From NCBI GenBank assembly GCA_023525715.1, contig CM042011.1:63266354-63330353 (forward strand): a stretch of 64,000 nucleotides of DNA, in the 5' to 3' direction. Made by a program: the position numbers and the translations under genes. How positions within the stretch are numbered: position 1 is the stretch's first letter; every line of letters begins with the position of its first letter. Positions 22,862 through 35,877 of this stretch are shown in pieces. Source of the stretch: Cichorium intybus. Taxonomy: Eukaryota; Streptophyta; Magnoliopsida; Asterales; Asteraceae. The notes under the pieces were generated by a model. It saw only the letters and a list, made by a program, of their open reading frames with translations, had not been told where the DNA came from and searched no databases.

Positions 22862-23030
22862 GCTGCTTCTTGAACCTCCGGAGGTTTGAATCCTCTGTTT
22901 CGTCATCTCAATCCGGCAGTTTGCCACCGCCGCTGCTTCTTGAACCTCCGACGGTTTGAATCCTCTGCCTCGTTCTGAATCCGACCGGCGATTTGAATCC
23001 TCTGCTTCTTGAACCTCCGGTGGATGTGTA
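22862..23030. repeat. GC-richer minisatellite, about 3-4 diverged units
   Basis: The phrase CTGCTTCTTGAACCTCCG followed by G(A/T)GGTTTGAATCCTCTG recurs at 22862, 22930 and about 23000. The ORF in the other frame reflects the repeat (EVQEA on the minus strand). Confidence 0.75.
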
Positions 23031-23171
23031 TTTGTTTTTAATCGAGAGGGATGATACGTATCAAAGGGAAAACGTGCACATGATATATGAGAGAGAGAGA
23101 GATAGAGAGAGAGAGAGGGGTACCGGAGGGATGGGTGGGGTAGGGTAGAGTTTGTTTCATTTTTAATAAAT

Positions 23172-24660
23172 ATTATCATAAAAACCTTATAAACTTTATC
23201 TTTTGGGTTTAAATGGTCACTGAACTAAATTTTATATCTTTAAGACCCCTAAAGTATAAAAATATCTGCTAAAAATGTTAATCAGAGTGTAATAACCGGT
23301 TAGTATGTGAGTCAGCATATTTCACTTGTATGATGTGGATTAATGGAGCCACATAGATACCAACATGTACTTGTGTCATTACATATATATGTTTTTAATT
23401 AATATTTATTCATTTATTTTAATTTTCTTAAAGGATAGGGAAGACCCAATTTGTTCCTCTCGTTAGGGTTTGTGGTCGAAGACCAAAACACACTGTATAT
23501 GCCAAATGAAAAGGTTTCCTTACCCATCGTTCTTCTCTCATTCACATGTATCACCAACGCGATTCGAGCGAACTAGCCAATCCTGCTCAATTTCGATAAA
23601 TGCTCGTTAAACATTGGCTCAATCGTAAACGCACAACCCAAATCCCCTGAAAAATCTCCATTCCGTGTGTAGATGAAATAAATCTCATCGTTAGTGTAGT
23701 CACAAAATTGATGAACACGACTCAGTCGAAGACTTCAATTCCAATTTCTTTGATTTCGTGTTCTCTAGAACCCTAAACAGGGTCTTTGTCCAATCTCTCA
23801 TAGTTCTAAAAATAGAACGGGTATTACGCCTTGGTGGTGTTGACGCCATGCTTTTAGGTTCCGCCACCTTCCGTATGCTTAATTTAGTACGATGTGCAAC
23901 TCCAATTTCATCACCTTCCTTTTCCATTTCACCCAACTAACTTCCGATGTGTGCTGGAAAAACTTGTCAGATTCCAGTGGCTGATTTGGCTAACGGTTCA
24001 AGTGGAGATACTCAATCCCAGATGCAACACTGACAGCGATCTTGTGCCTTTCGGGCAGTCAAACTCTCAGGAAACCTGGGTGAGTAATGTGAGAAGATTC
24101 CACTGGCGGATTTGCCCAATGGTTAGGATTTAACACATTTTGTTGTTGAGGTATTTAGCGTCTTCTTCAGGTATCTCTGTTGCGTCTTTTGGAGGTTGTA
24201 TAATCTTTTTTAATGGCGATTCTTTTGGTTTTTTCTTCTGGTAATTCTATCTTGTAAACACGTTAGGGTTGATTTTTTCGTGTAAAAACTTTTGAAGCTG
24301 TTGACATCTTAAAGCACATGTCATCCACATACCTGGTGGTGATCGGTGATGGCGGTTGGCGGTGGTGATCGGTGATGGACTGATGGTGGCTTCATTTGTA
24401 TATTGATAATAGATTTAGATTTTAAATGAAAAATCCACGTGGACGCCATGTCAGCGCCACATGGATATTGAGGATGGAGATTTTCTTAGGTCAACATCCA
24501 CATCAGATTGGTTTCCGGGAGACCTGTTCGTTTCTTCCAAAATGACATAAATGACAGGGGTATTGTTATTTTAGTGGTCTAAAAGGCACAAAATTTAGTT
24601 CAGGGACCATTTAAACATGAAAGATAAAGTTTATGGGGTTTTGATGACAATAACCCTAAA
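23172..24660. mobile_element. Inner inverted-repeat element within the MULE-like block
   Basis: The left arm (23172-23245, ATAAACTTTATCTTTTGGGT, AATGGTCACTGAACTAAATT) pairs with the reverse complement of the right arm (24575-24655, ATAAACTTTATCTTTCATGT, AATGGTCCCTGAACTAAATT). The interior of about 1.3 kb includes exon-like stretches (two related phrases at about 23970 and 24095, AGATTCCA(C/G)TGGC(G/T)GATTTG) that may be captured host sequence. The family is not identified and the TSD is unclear. Confidence 0.55.
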
Positions 24661-24989
24661 AAAAATTGAAATATGTATTAAAAAATTAAAAAAAAGAAAT
24701 CAAAAGGGTATTTTAGTCTTTTTAAATGTATCACGGACCAAAACTACAGTAAGTTTCTCATTTTGGACTTCACAAGCAAGTGGGAAACGTTTTGGACCCA
24801 AACCACAGTTTTTGACATACCACAAGGACCAATTTTGAAGTTTTGTCAAACTTTTTGGACTAAAGTAGCAATTTTTGGAAAGCCACAGAGACCAAAAATG
24901 CAATTAACTCTACACAAACTCACGAATATTTAGACCAGAACCACAAAAATAACAAACCACAGGAACCATTTTTTGCAGTTTTATCTTTA

Positions 24990-25273
24990 TTTTATTATGT
25001 CATGTTATCTTTTATTGATGTAATGGTTTTTTAATTTAATGTTATGTTTTTTAATTTATTTTAGTGTAATGTTTTAATTTTATGGTTTTTATTTTAATTT
25101 TTAAAAATCTAAATATTTCCAATGTTTCGAAGACATTAATCATTGAAAGAAACATATAATGACAACATTTACTTATGTAGCGCATAATTGACATTAATGC
25201 CTCCCATTTTTGGGAGACACTCCTCCCTTGGCCTTATGATTTACAAAAGGATGCACACGGTCTAGTTATCATA
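24990..25273. other. AT-rich spacer before the retrotransposon nest
   Basis: No ORF and no repeat boundary. Its right edge is the TSD GAATG (25274-25278) of Copia A. Confidence 0.6.
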
Positions 25274-25278
25274 GAATG

Positions 25279-25447
25279 TGTTGGCGAGAGCTAGTTATCA
25301 GGAAAGGTTGTTGTATTGTGCTTATCATGTTCCTCGTTAACAGGCTGATAATGTGTAGTTTACTTGTATAAATATGTGTAACCATTGTTGAGATGATATA
25401 TATGAAAATCAGGAATTCATTCCCCATACGATATTGTTAGTTTAACA
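25279..25447 (+). repeat. 5' LTR of Copia A
   Basis: TGTTGGCGAGAG...AGTTTAACA, preceded by TSD GAATG and followed by the PBS. Confidence 0.95.
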
Positions 25448-25508
25448 TGGAATCAGAGCGTTTTTAATCCATCGAATTTTGTTGTTTTTCTCGAAGTGTT
25501 GAAGCAAC

Positions 25509-26749
25509 ATGGTTACTGAAGGCGCAGAATCTGGTCCATCAAATTCATCGGTTATCGTCCAAAACGTCCAGGAGGCACCGTTTCCCACCAGAGTCATTCT
25601 CGATGACAACAATTACCCGTTGTGGTCTTAGTTGATGGAGATGGCATTGGGGCTCGACACAAATCTGGATTCCTCACTAGAAAATCAGCGAAACCATTAG
25701 TAAACGAAAAGGCAATCGAAGCATGGGTCACAGAAAACAACAAGGTTAAAAGTTGGCTCATTGATTCGATGAGTCCAACCCTAATGCGTCGATTTATTCG
25801 ACTAAAAACAGCGGTTGAAATTTGGAGTGCTATCTCAAAAACGTTCTATGATGGAACTGATGAGACTCAACTCTTTGAATTAAATCGAAAGTCTTTTAAT
25901 ACTCGCCAGAACGGACGACCCCTCCCGACTTACTACAACGAATTGGTTAGTCTTTTCCAGGAAATTGACACTCGATTGAATGAAGATGAGGACACTGTTG
26001 AAGAGACAGTGGCAGCAAATAAGGTCATATCACGGTTCCGAGTCCACATATTCCTGTCCGGTTTGGACTCCAAGTTCAATCAAGCTAGGAATGAATCGTT
26101 GAGAAAATACCCCCCACTCAATCTTGAGTCGTGTTATGCCTACATACGGAAAGATCAAAGCCAGAGGGAAGCCATGGAGAACACACCTATCGAAGCCGAT
26201 AGTGTGGTGCATGTGGCTACACAAAACAAATCAGCAAAAGGCAAAGGCTCGAATGTAAAATGGGGAAACAACCTTACCTGTACCCACTGTCGAGAAGAAG
26301 GCCATTCGAAACTAAGATGCTATGAAATCATAGGATACCCGGACCGGTGGGATTTCTCGAAAAAGCCAAGAAAGAAGATTGGGCAAGCGCAAGCAACGGT
26401 GGCTACGTCATCTCAGAAAAACGAAGAAATCCCGGTGGCAGCTCACACTTCCACCAACTCTGGTATGTATTGTCATGACTCTACTAAAAATAATAGTTGG
26501 ATAATCGATACTGGAGCTACCAATCACATGACAAACAATCCTAGCATCTTAACTACCTCGTACACACCGAAACAAACGAATATTTACACTGCTAGTGGAG
26601 ATGTTGAACGTGTCACAGCTGAAGGCACTGTAAACGTGTCTAATTCTATGGAACTGGATTCCGTCCTTGTAGTTCCCTCACTATCACCGAATTTACTATC
26701 TGTTAGTCAGATTACCCAAGCTCTAAACTGCTATGTTATTTTTTGGTAG
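25509..26749 (+). pseudogene. Gag-protease relic of Copia A
   Basis: The start ATG at 25509 runs into an in-frame TAG at 25629 (a PLWS* context where the family has Gln). A frame change follows, after which a 370-codon frame (25622-26749) carries the Copia gag domain, the zinc knuckle CTHCREEGHSKLRC (26279-26320) and the protease motif WIIDTGATNH (26498-26527). A point stop at 26747 separates it from integrase in the same frame. Confidence 0.9.
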
Positions 26750-28013
26750 AATGATTGTGTGTTTCAAGACATGGTGGCACACCAGATTCGTGGTTATGGT
26801 ACTAGGAGGGGGAGATTAGACTATCTAGAAGAGAACCATCGGAGTCAAGTGAATCATGCAGGAGTAATTCAAGCAAATAAGTACATGGTTATGTTATGGC
26901 ATCGCCGTCTTGGGCATCTTTCTTTTAGCTATCTTAGAAAACTGAAACCAAACTTGTTTTTGAATGTATCCGACAATGATTTTAGTTGTGGAATTTGTGA
27001 GCTATCGAAAAATAAGAGAATATCTTATACTCCTAGTAATAATAAAACTATGGTGCCTTTTATGAAAATATTCCGATGTATGGGGTCCTGCACCGATTCA
27101 GACCCCTAATGGTGCTCGTTATTTTGTTACTTTTATAGATGAGTGTACACGCATGGTTTGGATATCTCTCCTCAAAAACAAAGGAGAGGTGTTCAAAGCA
27201 TTCACAACGTTACATAGACTAGTGAAGACTGAATACAGGAGGGATATCCACATCCTCCAATCGGATAATGGGGGTGAATACATGAGCCTTGACATGTGCA
27301 ACTATTGCAACGAAAATTCAATCCGACATCAGACATCGTGTGCTCGAACACCATAGCAAAATGGGCTGGCTGAACGCTGGAATAGAACGATCCTTGAAAT
27401 CGTTCGGGCATCCCTCTTTGATATGACGGTACCTCGCAACTACTAGGGAGAAGCGGTCCGATCCGCTGCCTACATCATGAACCGTACACCCTCAAGGGTT
27501 ATTAATTTCAAAACACCACTACAAAAACTCCATGATCTCATAGGCACCACACCAAATCAAAATCTCGAACCACGAATCATTGGGTGTACCGCCTATGTTC
27601 ATCAGAACATCGGAAAACTTGAACCACGAGCTATTCGATGTCTCTTTATAGGATACGCGGAGTATAAAAAGGGCTACTAATGTCTTGACCCCAAAACTGG
27701 GAAAGAATATGTTACTCATGACGTGTCGTTCCATGAAACTATACCTTACTTTGGGCATGAGGGATCACTTCAGGGGGAGAAAATTAAACTCGAAGTGACC
27801 CCGAATGAACTCCAAGACACGGAGAATGGCGACGTATTTAACGAGCTGAGTCATGTCACCGAAGAAGCAACCATCGAAGAACCGACCGAAGAACCAGTCA
27901 TCGAAAGGGCACCAACCATCGGAGAACCAGTCACCGAAACGGAGTTACATCCAAACATTGAAACGGAGTTACATCCAAACGTCGAAAATATCGAAGACAC
28001 TAATGAAACTAAT
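26750..28013 (+). pseudogene. Integrase relic of Copia A (5' part of pol)
   Basis: The GAG-pre-integrase segment (MLWHRRLGHLS, about 26893) is followed after a frameshift by the integrase core (YFVTFIDECTRMVWI; ILQSDNGGEY; AERWNRTILE) with stops at about 27354, 27444 and 27678. The downstream acidic linker contains repeats of EEPxxE and ELHPN(I/V)E. It is cut at 28013 by Gypsy B, and the same frame resumes at 51215. Confidence 0.9.
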
Positions 28014-29439
28014 TGTAACGCCAAGACACTCTTTTTATGTAAATATAATAAAAAGGGTAAATTGGTCATTTTACCTTAGAAGGGTAATTTGGTCTTTTGG
28101 ACAGAAAAAAATTTAGTTTGAAATAATATTTTGAGTTTTGGACTTAAAATGTTATAAAAACTGATTTTTGGTCATTTTACCACAAAAGGGTATTTTGGTC
28201 ATTTGACCATGCGAGGGACCAAAAATGAAAAATATTGTTGTTTGTGGCAAATGTATAAAGAATGGAAGTTTTATTGTAACAAAACTTGATTTTGTGGCCA
28301 AAGTTCAAGAAAATGAACCTAAGGACCAAAAATGTAAAAATTTGAAGTATAAAAATAAGAGAGTTGACTCTGTCTTTGACTGGCTATTTGTGCAGCAACG
28401 TGAGAAGAGATTTGAGAGCAATTTCTGGAAATTCTTGAAGCTTGAAGCATGGAATTGGAATCATGGCTTGGAATTGGTGATTCCTTTGTTAATCAAGGTT
28501 AGTAAACTTGATTTTAACCAAGTTCTTGAAGTGTTCTTGGTTTGGTTTTATAGAAACTGAAATTTGTACATTTCAGTTATGATTATGTGGTTTAAATGGT
28601 TTATTACTTCCATTAAGTCATGCTAGAAAGGACTTAACTCAAGATAATGGAAGTAGGTTGTTATTGTTGATGAATTTGAAGTTTTGGGGTTTTGGAACTA
28701 AGAACCCTAATTCTTCATTTTGATTGATTTAGTTGTTTTGAATGGTTGAAAACCTTGTTAAAGTATAAGGTTTTAGCCTAGGAACAAACCCCAAATGATT
28801 AAGTCATGTATTAAGGGCTTAATATGATAAAATGGGATTTTGTAGCTTAAAAATCGGAGTTTCTGCACCTCTGCCCAGCGCTCGCGACTTGACCAAGTGG
28901 TCGCTCGCGACTCGAAGGTCTGGGCGCGACGCGCCTTACACTTGGGCGCGATGCACCTCCAAGGCAGGGAGTCCAAAATGCTAACTTTTGTTTGGCTTGT
29001 CCGATTTAGCTCAAACTTGAACCGTAGGCTCGTTATGGTCTGAAAAGTTTGGGAAAATTTTTATATTGAGTTTCCGACCCCTCGGGGGCACTGTAGATCG
29101 ATTTAAATGCCTCGGTGAATAGTAAAATTCACATAAAGATAGTAAATGTAAAGTTTATTATCTAGGCATTGTTTATAATGATATAATATTGGACTCTTAC
29201 GTATTAGAGTCAATTTAGATGATTATTAACCTATTATCATTTGGTATATAAATGGATAAATAGGTATGGGACAAAATGGTTGTGGTGCACGCAAAGGCAA
29301 GAAACAACCGGGAATTAAATGCAGCTAGCATCCAGGTGAGTAATCTCACTGATATCATATGTGATATATGATGATTGAATTGTTACAGGTTGAAACAGCT
29401 TCGAGGGACGAAAACGATAAGTGTAAAATATATGTAAAA

Positions 29440-29795
29440 GACAAGACCATATAAGCCGTGAGTCATTACGATGACAAGAACGGAGCTGTGAGTCAATACA
29501 TATATATATACACTATGATATACGACAAGACCAGATAAGCCGTGAGTCTATTATAGACAAGAACGGAGCTGTGAGTCAGTCAATATCAATGATATGACAA
29601 TACCAGATAAGACGTGAGTCTATAACAGACAAGAACGGAGCTGTGAGTCAAACCTATATAGACAAGACCGGATAAGCCGTGAGTCATTGCGATGACAAGA
29701 ACGGAGCCGTGAGTCTAGGCAACAGCGGGCTAACCCGTGAGCCAAGGCAACAGCGGGCTAACCCGTGAGCCACAATTGATCGTGAAAGAAACTGT
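29440..29795 (+). repeat. LTR-internal array of GTGAGTC units
   Basis: Alternating units GATAAGCCGTGAGTC and GACAAGAACGGAGCTGTGAG occur about 8 times, then CAGCGGGCTAACCCGTGAGC twice. The same array lies in the 3' LTR at about 50100-50435. It is a degenerate satellite within an LTR and not a CRISPR array, because neither spacers nor repeat lengths are regular. Confidence 0.85.
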
Positions 29796-29799
29796 TAAT

Positions 29800-30050
29800 A
29801 GATGGTGCGGCCACCTGTGGCTATGATATTGGATGTTATATCCAACTGGTGCGGCCTATACGGCTATAATATTATTACAGGTACATGGTGCGGCCTTTTT
29901 GGCTATGGTATCGGGTTATTGAACCCAGCTGATGCGGCCTGCGGGCTATGATTTATATATATGAATATTGTTTTGGTGCAGCTTATATAGCTATGACATA
30001 GGGTGCGGCTTGAATAGCCATGAAATACGATGCAGTCCATTGTGACTAAG
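29800..30050 (+). repeat. LTR-internal array of GGTGCGGCC...GGCTAT units
   Basis: About seven units of the form TG(C)GGCC, 6-8 bases, GGCTAT(G/A)AT, separated by variable AT-rich spacers. Each unit can pair GCC with GGC as a short hairpin. The copy in the 3' LTR is at about 50465-50710. Confidence 0.8.
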
Positions 30051-30547
30051 AACCATGGAACAGAAATGGTTAAATATGATTAAATGTGCAAATAACTGAC
30101 GTAGCTTAATAATTACAGGTTTTGTGATTCAGCCTGTAAGGTTATAGATTAGGATGTGAAATCCTAGAAGATATTTGGCCAGCCACTAAGGCTAGGAGTT
30201 TGGATTCGATATCCAGACAAATACATGATTGTATTTTATACGTGTTATTTGCAGGAATGATTACTCACTGAGCTTTGTAGCTCATACCGTTTGTTAAATG
30301 TCCCTGCAGGTTAGCATGATCCTGATAAGGGAATAGATAGAGTCTGTGACTCGAGAAGTAGGACTCTTAGATGCTGTCAGTAGCAGCCCGACTTCAAAGG
30401 AGACTACGGTATTTTATACTCTCCTTGATACGCTTGTACCCGTTTTTATTAAAATATACCCCTTTGTTTATGGTTTTAAGTACTGAAACCTTTATTAAAA
30501 ATGAAAAATTTTCAGGGGTGTTTTTGTTTTAAAAGCCGGGTGTTACA

Positions 30548-33500
30548 AGTTGGTATCAGAGCCGTGGTTTAAGTGAACTAGGTGTCTATAGAGTAGATTC
30601 CTGGACTTAAACCCTGAGATAGTAGACATGATGCATAGTTAGGTGTATATAGTTGTTATTATACATATATAACCTAATTGTTGCTAACTTCTGACGTATA
30701 AGAAGTATGACCCATGAATCTTCTTGGAAGACATTTAGGGCGCGAAGCTCTAGGAAATGGACTAGCCCTTTCGCAAGGCTCCGTAGTATAGGAGCAAAAA
30801 GGGGACGAATAGCAGAAATCCACATGATGAGCAATGTTAGCTGATGTGGTCAGATAAAGAAATCAGTTGCTCACCTTGGTTGATATTCAAGGTGAAAGAA
30901 CAGAAGTGGATACTACAAGGAAAGCAGAAAATAATAGCGGACTTCTCAGAAGAAGTTAAAACGATTAGGTATAACCTTAAAGAGAAGGGACCAGAACGAA
31001 AAGATGATGTGATGTAAGAAGTGCAGGAAAAGCACTTAGAACATTTTAGAGTTGAGACTCTACCGTTGACAAGATGAAATTACAGAAAATGGGAGCATAT
31101 CGCTAGAGTTTGTTGTGTGGGACGGAAGTGGTTCCAGCGTGGAATTATAGATCACTTCCTTATGAAATACTCACATGCTAAATGTGGAGTAACGAGTGAT
31201 GAACCCAAGAAAGAAAGAAGAAATGAATGGTCAAAAAGGACCAGTGGTACCTTGAGCATTCCAGCAGATTGTGGAAGAAGCTCGTGAGAAGACTGATATG
31301 ATTTCCGATATAATAAGTCTGAATATAACTCGTGTATGTTATATTTGATCCATGAAGCTATGCTTTGGATCGATGACACTGATGTCTCGTTTGAAAATTT
31401 CATCAATAATTATGGATGAAATGTTGACAGTAGCTATAGCAGATAGCAATATGTTCAAGATATTGAACACCTGGAAAGTAGTCTATCAAGGATTTACGGG
31501 ACCATTTTTCCTATGAATCTAAAGCTGATGACTACCAGTGAATTTGAAGCAATGGAGCTTATGAATTGGTTAGCAATAAATTATGCTAACATGAATTGTA
31601 GAAATATGAACATGATGGTTCAGAAAGCAGAAATGAAACGGATGAAAATCCATGGTAAATGACCGTTGTTGAGAATACCGGTTAGTTTCTTTGCTTAAAC
31701 TCGGAAAAGAGTTAGTAAAGGAATGATGTTGTAGTTGGCATACGTGGTATTGGCCAAGTTAGATAAAGCAGTGCTAGTAATGTACTACTTTAAATAAATT
31801 CTCCGATGTTTCTTTTGAAAAGAACTTCCAGGATTTCTGCCAGATTGGCGAGAAAAGTTTATGATTAAACTGATTTTGAGAGCCGTTCCTGTTATTTAGG
31901 CTCTATGTGTATTAGCCTCTGCAGAGATGGCAGAGTGGTAAAACAATTGGAAGAAATTGTTTTTGAATTGGGGTCTCATATGACCGAATGTGTCATTATA
32001 TGGAGCCCTATCTTGCTTGAAAAGAAGAAAGACAAGTTGATGCATATGTGCATTGACTGCTGAGAATATGATATTCTCGAAACCAGATCGAATATGAGGT
32101 ACGTTTGTACCAGATATTGGAATTACTTCACTGAGTTAAGTGATATGTAAAATTTTCCAAGTATGAAAATTTGGCTAAAAGAAGTTTCAATTCTTTGGGC
32201 ATGCTAATAGTGCCAAAGATGATAAAATAAATCCAGTGGAAATGATACTGTGATAAGACAGAAACCGCCTTGGAATCTGACTGAAATTAGTAGTAGTTTC
32301 CTTGGATTGGCGGGCTATTATAGGAGAGTTGTAGAAAACTGCTCCTCGAATGCTGTTTAGCTGACTAAAGTTGAAAAAAAAAAGGTTGAAAAGTCTGAGT
32401 GGTAGAAAGACCACAAGTATATTTTTAAAGGTTAAAACAAACCTTGTATGAAACTCCGGTGTTAGCATTATCGCTAAGCGGAGAAGATAAATTGGTTTAT
32501 AGAAATACATCCAAAGTTGATTTTGGATACATGATATTGCAGTAGCAATTATGACTTTGGCATTGAAGCTTTAGAGGCACTACTTATGTGGTGTAAAGCT
32601 TACTGTTTATACGGATCATATAAGTTTGAAATACTTAATTGATCAAAAAGAAGTTGAATATGAGATAACAAAGATAGATGAGTTACTTAAAGATTTCGGT
32701 CATGAAATCTTGTACCATCTCGGAAAGGCGGATGTGATTATAGATGCCTTGAATTAGAAAGAGTATCTTTTGAAAGATACAACCACATGCGTGAGTGTGG
32801 CGAATCGATTTCCTGAGTTGATTCACGTAGCACAAGAAGAAATGTGCAGATTTGAAAACGTGAAGAATGAATGATTAGCTATTGAAAGAAGCTAGTTAGA
32901 AACTCACAGCGATTGAAAACCCTTGGTGGTGGTGTATGTGAGTTTCAAAGCAAAACGAGATATGAAAAATTACCCTTAAAAAGATGTATATTTGGGTAGA
33001 TATGCAAAATGTCCGGGGCAATACCAAACTGTGTAGGATAATGTAACCTACGCATTGGTGGCCGGGACTAAAGAAAGACATTGAAAGACATGTGAAAAGT
33101 GTTTGACTAGTGTGTAACTACAGCCAAATCATTAGAAACATACGGAAAAATTTGGCCGTTGTCGGTCCCAAAGAAGAAATGGAACGATATTATTATAGAC
33201 TTTATAAGAAAGTCTCCGCAAATACTATATGGGTATGACACCATATGAGTAATTGCAGATTGGTTGATGAAACCAGTGCAAATGTATACCGACTAGGGAA
33301 GAAATTAAGAACAAAAAGTAGTAAAAAACTACATAGAAGGAGGAATTTGCCGACGTGCACTACAGGTGTCGACTGTATCGGATCGAGATACTAGAATTAT
33401 TTGCTGAATTTAGCATTAATTCTTAGAATTTATAGTTCAAAAGTACTGGTAAGTACTGTATAGGACTTGCAGAATTGGTAGATGGGGCGAGAAAATGATG

Positions 33501-34189
33501 CAGACTTTAGAAGACATGCCCGAAATTTTCATGGTAGACCCTGGTGGAAAATGGAAGATCGTCTATCTTTGGTAGAAATCGTAGATAATGATAGTTTTGT
33601 ACCAGCATTTAGATGGCCTGTATAATGTATAGTATAGAGTATCGTGTTGCACGCATACTTACTAGACTGAAGTTGGGGAGAAGCCGTTGGCTGGACCCGA
33701 GATTTTACTTCAAACAGAAGAAAAGATTAGGCAAATTCGAGAAAGCTTGGAAATAGACAAAAAATCGACAAAAGTAGTATGCGGATTGCCGAGTAAAAAC
33801 CGTTGAAATTCCAGATGAGGGATGACGGGGTAATCAAAATATCCCTTAGAAAGACTAAAAATTTGTTTGGGACGAAAAAAAAGTCAAGTCCTCATTTATT
33901 GGACCTTTCCATATGTTCCAAAGAGTAAAAATTTTGGTGTACTGAACGAAGTTTTGTGATGAACTTCAAGATGATTTTAAAGTTTTCTATGGGTCTCATG
34001 GTTCTGAGAACATAGATTGATAAATTTCAATGAATACCTCATGCTGAAATGAAGGTAGATAAGTGGTTATGATACCCGGGACAACCGGAGGAATGTTAGA
34101 TGAACAGTGATGTAATCACGAAATAGAAGACTAGTATGGTAAAAGTGCTTCGGCAATACCATGAATGTTTCCATATGGTATGGGAAACC
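30548..34189 (+). pseudogene. Eroded gag-pol of Gypsy B
   Basis: No long ORF remains, but the order of relics is clear: a reverse transcriptase palm segment at about 32002-32064 (GAP.LL..KKD..MHMCIDC), RNase H at about 32490-32760 (VYRDTSKVDFGYMILQ, then TVYTDHISLKYLIDQK and LLKDFGHEILYHLGKADV), integrase at about 33080-33280 and, at 34080-34189, a chromodomain-like tail that continues at 48609-48675 (RYPNSLYDFGDEIF). Stops occur every few dozen codons. The damage is far heavier than in the LTRs. Confidence 0.85.
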
Positions 34190-34966
34190 TGTTGGATTAG
34201 GTGTCTAAGCCATGACTAATAATTAGTATTTATCTAATTAATAGTAGCATAGTCCATTTGGGTTGCCCTCATAGTTGGAGGATTGGCAGAAAGTCCGGTA
34301 GAGAGAAAGATTGATTTATTATGTGATTAATAAATCAATAGAAATTAAATAAATAGTTTATTAATATATTTAAGTGATAATATATTAATTAGAAACTATA
34401 ATAATTAATTAGAAATTTTTCTGGAATTAATTGGAATTAATTTGGCAGTTAAATTGATTAATTAAGGTGTAGGGACTAAAACTGTAATTATTCAATAGTT
34501 GAGTAAGTGACAGTTGAGTGAGTGAGAGTGGTGAACGAAATTATATATGGAAACATATATATTTTCGATTTTGATAATGAGGATAAAAGGGTTTGAATTA
34601 TTAAGATAAAGGCTTATCTTAATTTGAATTCAAAAAGGTTTATCTTTAAGGTTTATCTGATCACCATTTGGAGCCTATAAATAGGGAGGCTCACCCTAAC
34701 CCTATAGCCACGATTTTGAAGCTCTCTAAGAAGGTATTTTCAGCCAACAACTCCAAGCTAGGGTGTGACTACATTTGAGGCAAGAGGTTTCTGTTGCTTT
34801 GCTTCCAAGATTCACTAAAGGTTGGTTTTTCTTGATCTTTCTTTTAGTTTAATTCTTTTTGGGCCTTTTAGGAATTGTTATATGTTTAACTAGAAGAAAA
34901 ACTTAGATCTATATAGGTTGCATGTGAACTTAGGATTTTTAGTTCATAGTTGCAGAAAACCTTTCA
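34190..34966 (+). repeat. First LTR of element C (777 bp)
   Basis: TGTTGGATTAGG...AACCTTTCA. Includes the TATA box at 34676-34683. Confidence 0.95.
34676..34683 (+). promoter_or_regulatory. LTR TATA box of element C
   Basis: TATAAATA within GAGCC-TATAAATAGG-GAGGCTC, so the box is in the loop of a potential hairpin. It recurs at 41497-41504 and 48318-48325. Confidence 0.65.
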
Positions 34967-34967
34967 G

Positions 34968-34979
34968 TGGTATCAGAGC
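34968..34979 (+). other. Primer-binding site of element C
   Basis: TGGTATCAGAGC, complementary to the 3' end of initiator tRNA-Met, one base after the LTR. A second copy is at 41789-41800. Confidence 0.9.
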
Positions 34980-35877
34980 TATTTGGTTGTTTTTCTTGTT
35001 AAATTGCTATAACTGCTTTCCTGAAAATTAGGGTTTAATTGTTTATAAACCCTAATGTGGCCAATTTCGAAATTTAGGTTTTTTTTTAGAAACCCTAGCC
35101 CCTCCCCTATGATTTGGCGATTTTTTTTGTGGATTAGGTTAGAAGGTATTCTATTTTTGATAACTTTAAATTGTTTAAAAGATAAACCTTAAAACCCTTT
35201 ATCCTAAAAATCGAAAATTAGGGGATAAGGATAGGTTTTAATTAATTTGATTAATTTGATAAACCTATCTACTTTTGAATTAATTTAATTAATTGGTAAT
35301 TAAAAGCTAATTCAAGGATTTAATTTAATTTAGAATTTAATTGTTTAAATTGGCGAAAATTAAAAGGATAAATCCTAAAATATTTTAAAAGGTTTAAAAT
35401 ATCAAATTTAATTAATTTAATTAATTGGTTAATTAAAAGATAATTAAAATCAATTTTCAAGGTTTAATTTAATTTGAAATTTAATAGTTTAAATCGACAA
35501 TAAATTAAAAGATAAACCAGAAACAATTTTTTAAAAGTTTTAAAAAATTACATCTTATACACATTATAATTAGAAAGTTATTGTGATATGTATAAGATTA
35601 AAATGGTTATTCAAATCATTAGTAGGCCTCATTCACGAAGCTGATCTATAAAGTGGGTATAAGGAGACTGCCTATAAAATGGCTGTCTAATGGGTGAACA
35701 CTCTCGCCCACCGCTCGCCTGATCAGTGGAGGGTCGTTAGCCGAACATTTTTGATAGGACCACCTAATAATCACTAAAAGTTAATGATTCAAAGTACTAG
35801 AACACTTAATAAAATCCCAATCTAGTTACTTTAGGAAAAATGTGAATTGATGCTAATCCATGAAATTGCACATTGGA

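Larger units (their letters stand above)
20043..24915. mobile_element. Mosaic MULE-like block with long inverted repeats
   Basis: The left end (GAGTTAAATATATTTTTGGT) pairs with the reverse complement of the right end (GAGTTAATTGCATTTTTGGT), and both continue through CCAAAAATTGCTACTTTAGT. Flanks TATACAAAT and TACACAAAC agree at 7 of 9, a possible aged 9-bp TSD. A second set of related inverted repeats at about 21300-21545 pairs partly with 20043-20200 and partly with 24700-24830, so at least two related elements are joined or nested. No transposase was seen. The interior ORFs are low in complexity. Confidence 0.6.
28014..30547 (+). repeat. 5' LTR of Gypsy B
   Basis: Contains a GC-rich block at about 28875-28970 with repeated CGCTCGCGACT and GGGCGCGA(C/T)GC phrases, then two internal repeat arrays (29440-29790 and 29800-30050). 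Confidence 0.93.

Noticed and set aside
22754..23179. 141-codon minus-strand ORF
   Set aside because: Its content mirrors the minisatellite at 22862-23030 and CT-rich tracts, so it is not protein-like.
23700..24133. Overlapping ORFs on both strands in the inner MULE-like element
   Set aside because: Possibly captured host sequence, but no domain or splice structure could be supported, so no gene was called.
29440..29795. Possible CRISPR-like array
   Set aside because: Plant nuclear DNA inside an LTR; units vary in length and the spacers are not unique or regular.
30607..30834. 75-codon minus ORF and others within the Gypsy B interior
   Set aside because: Opposite strand to clear pol relics, with no motifs.
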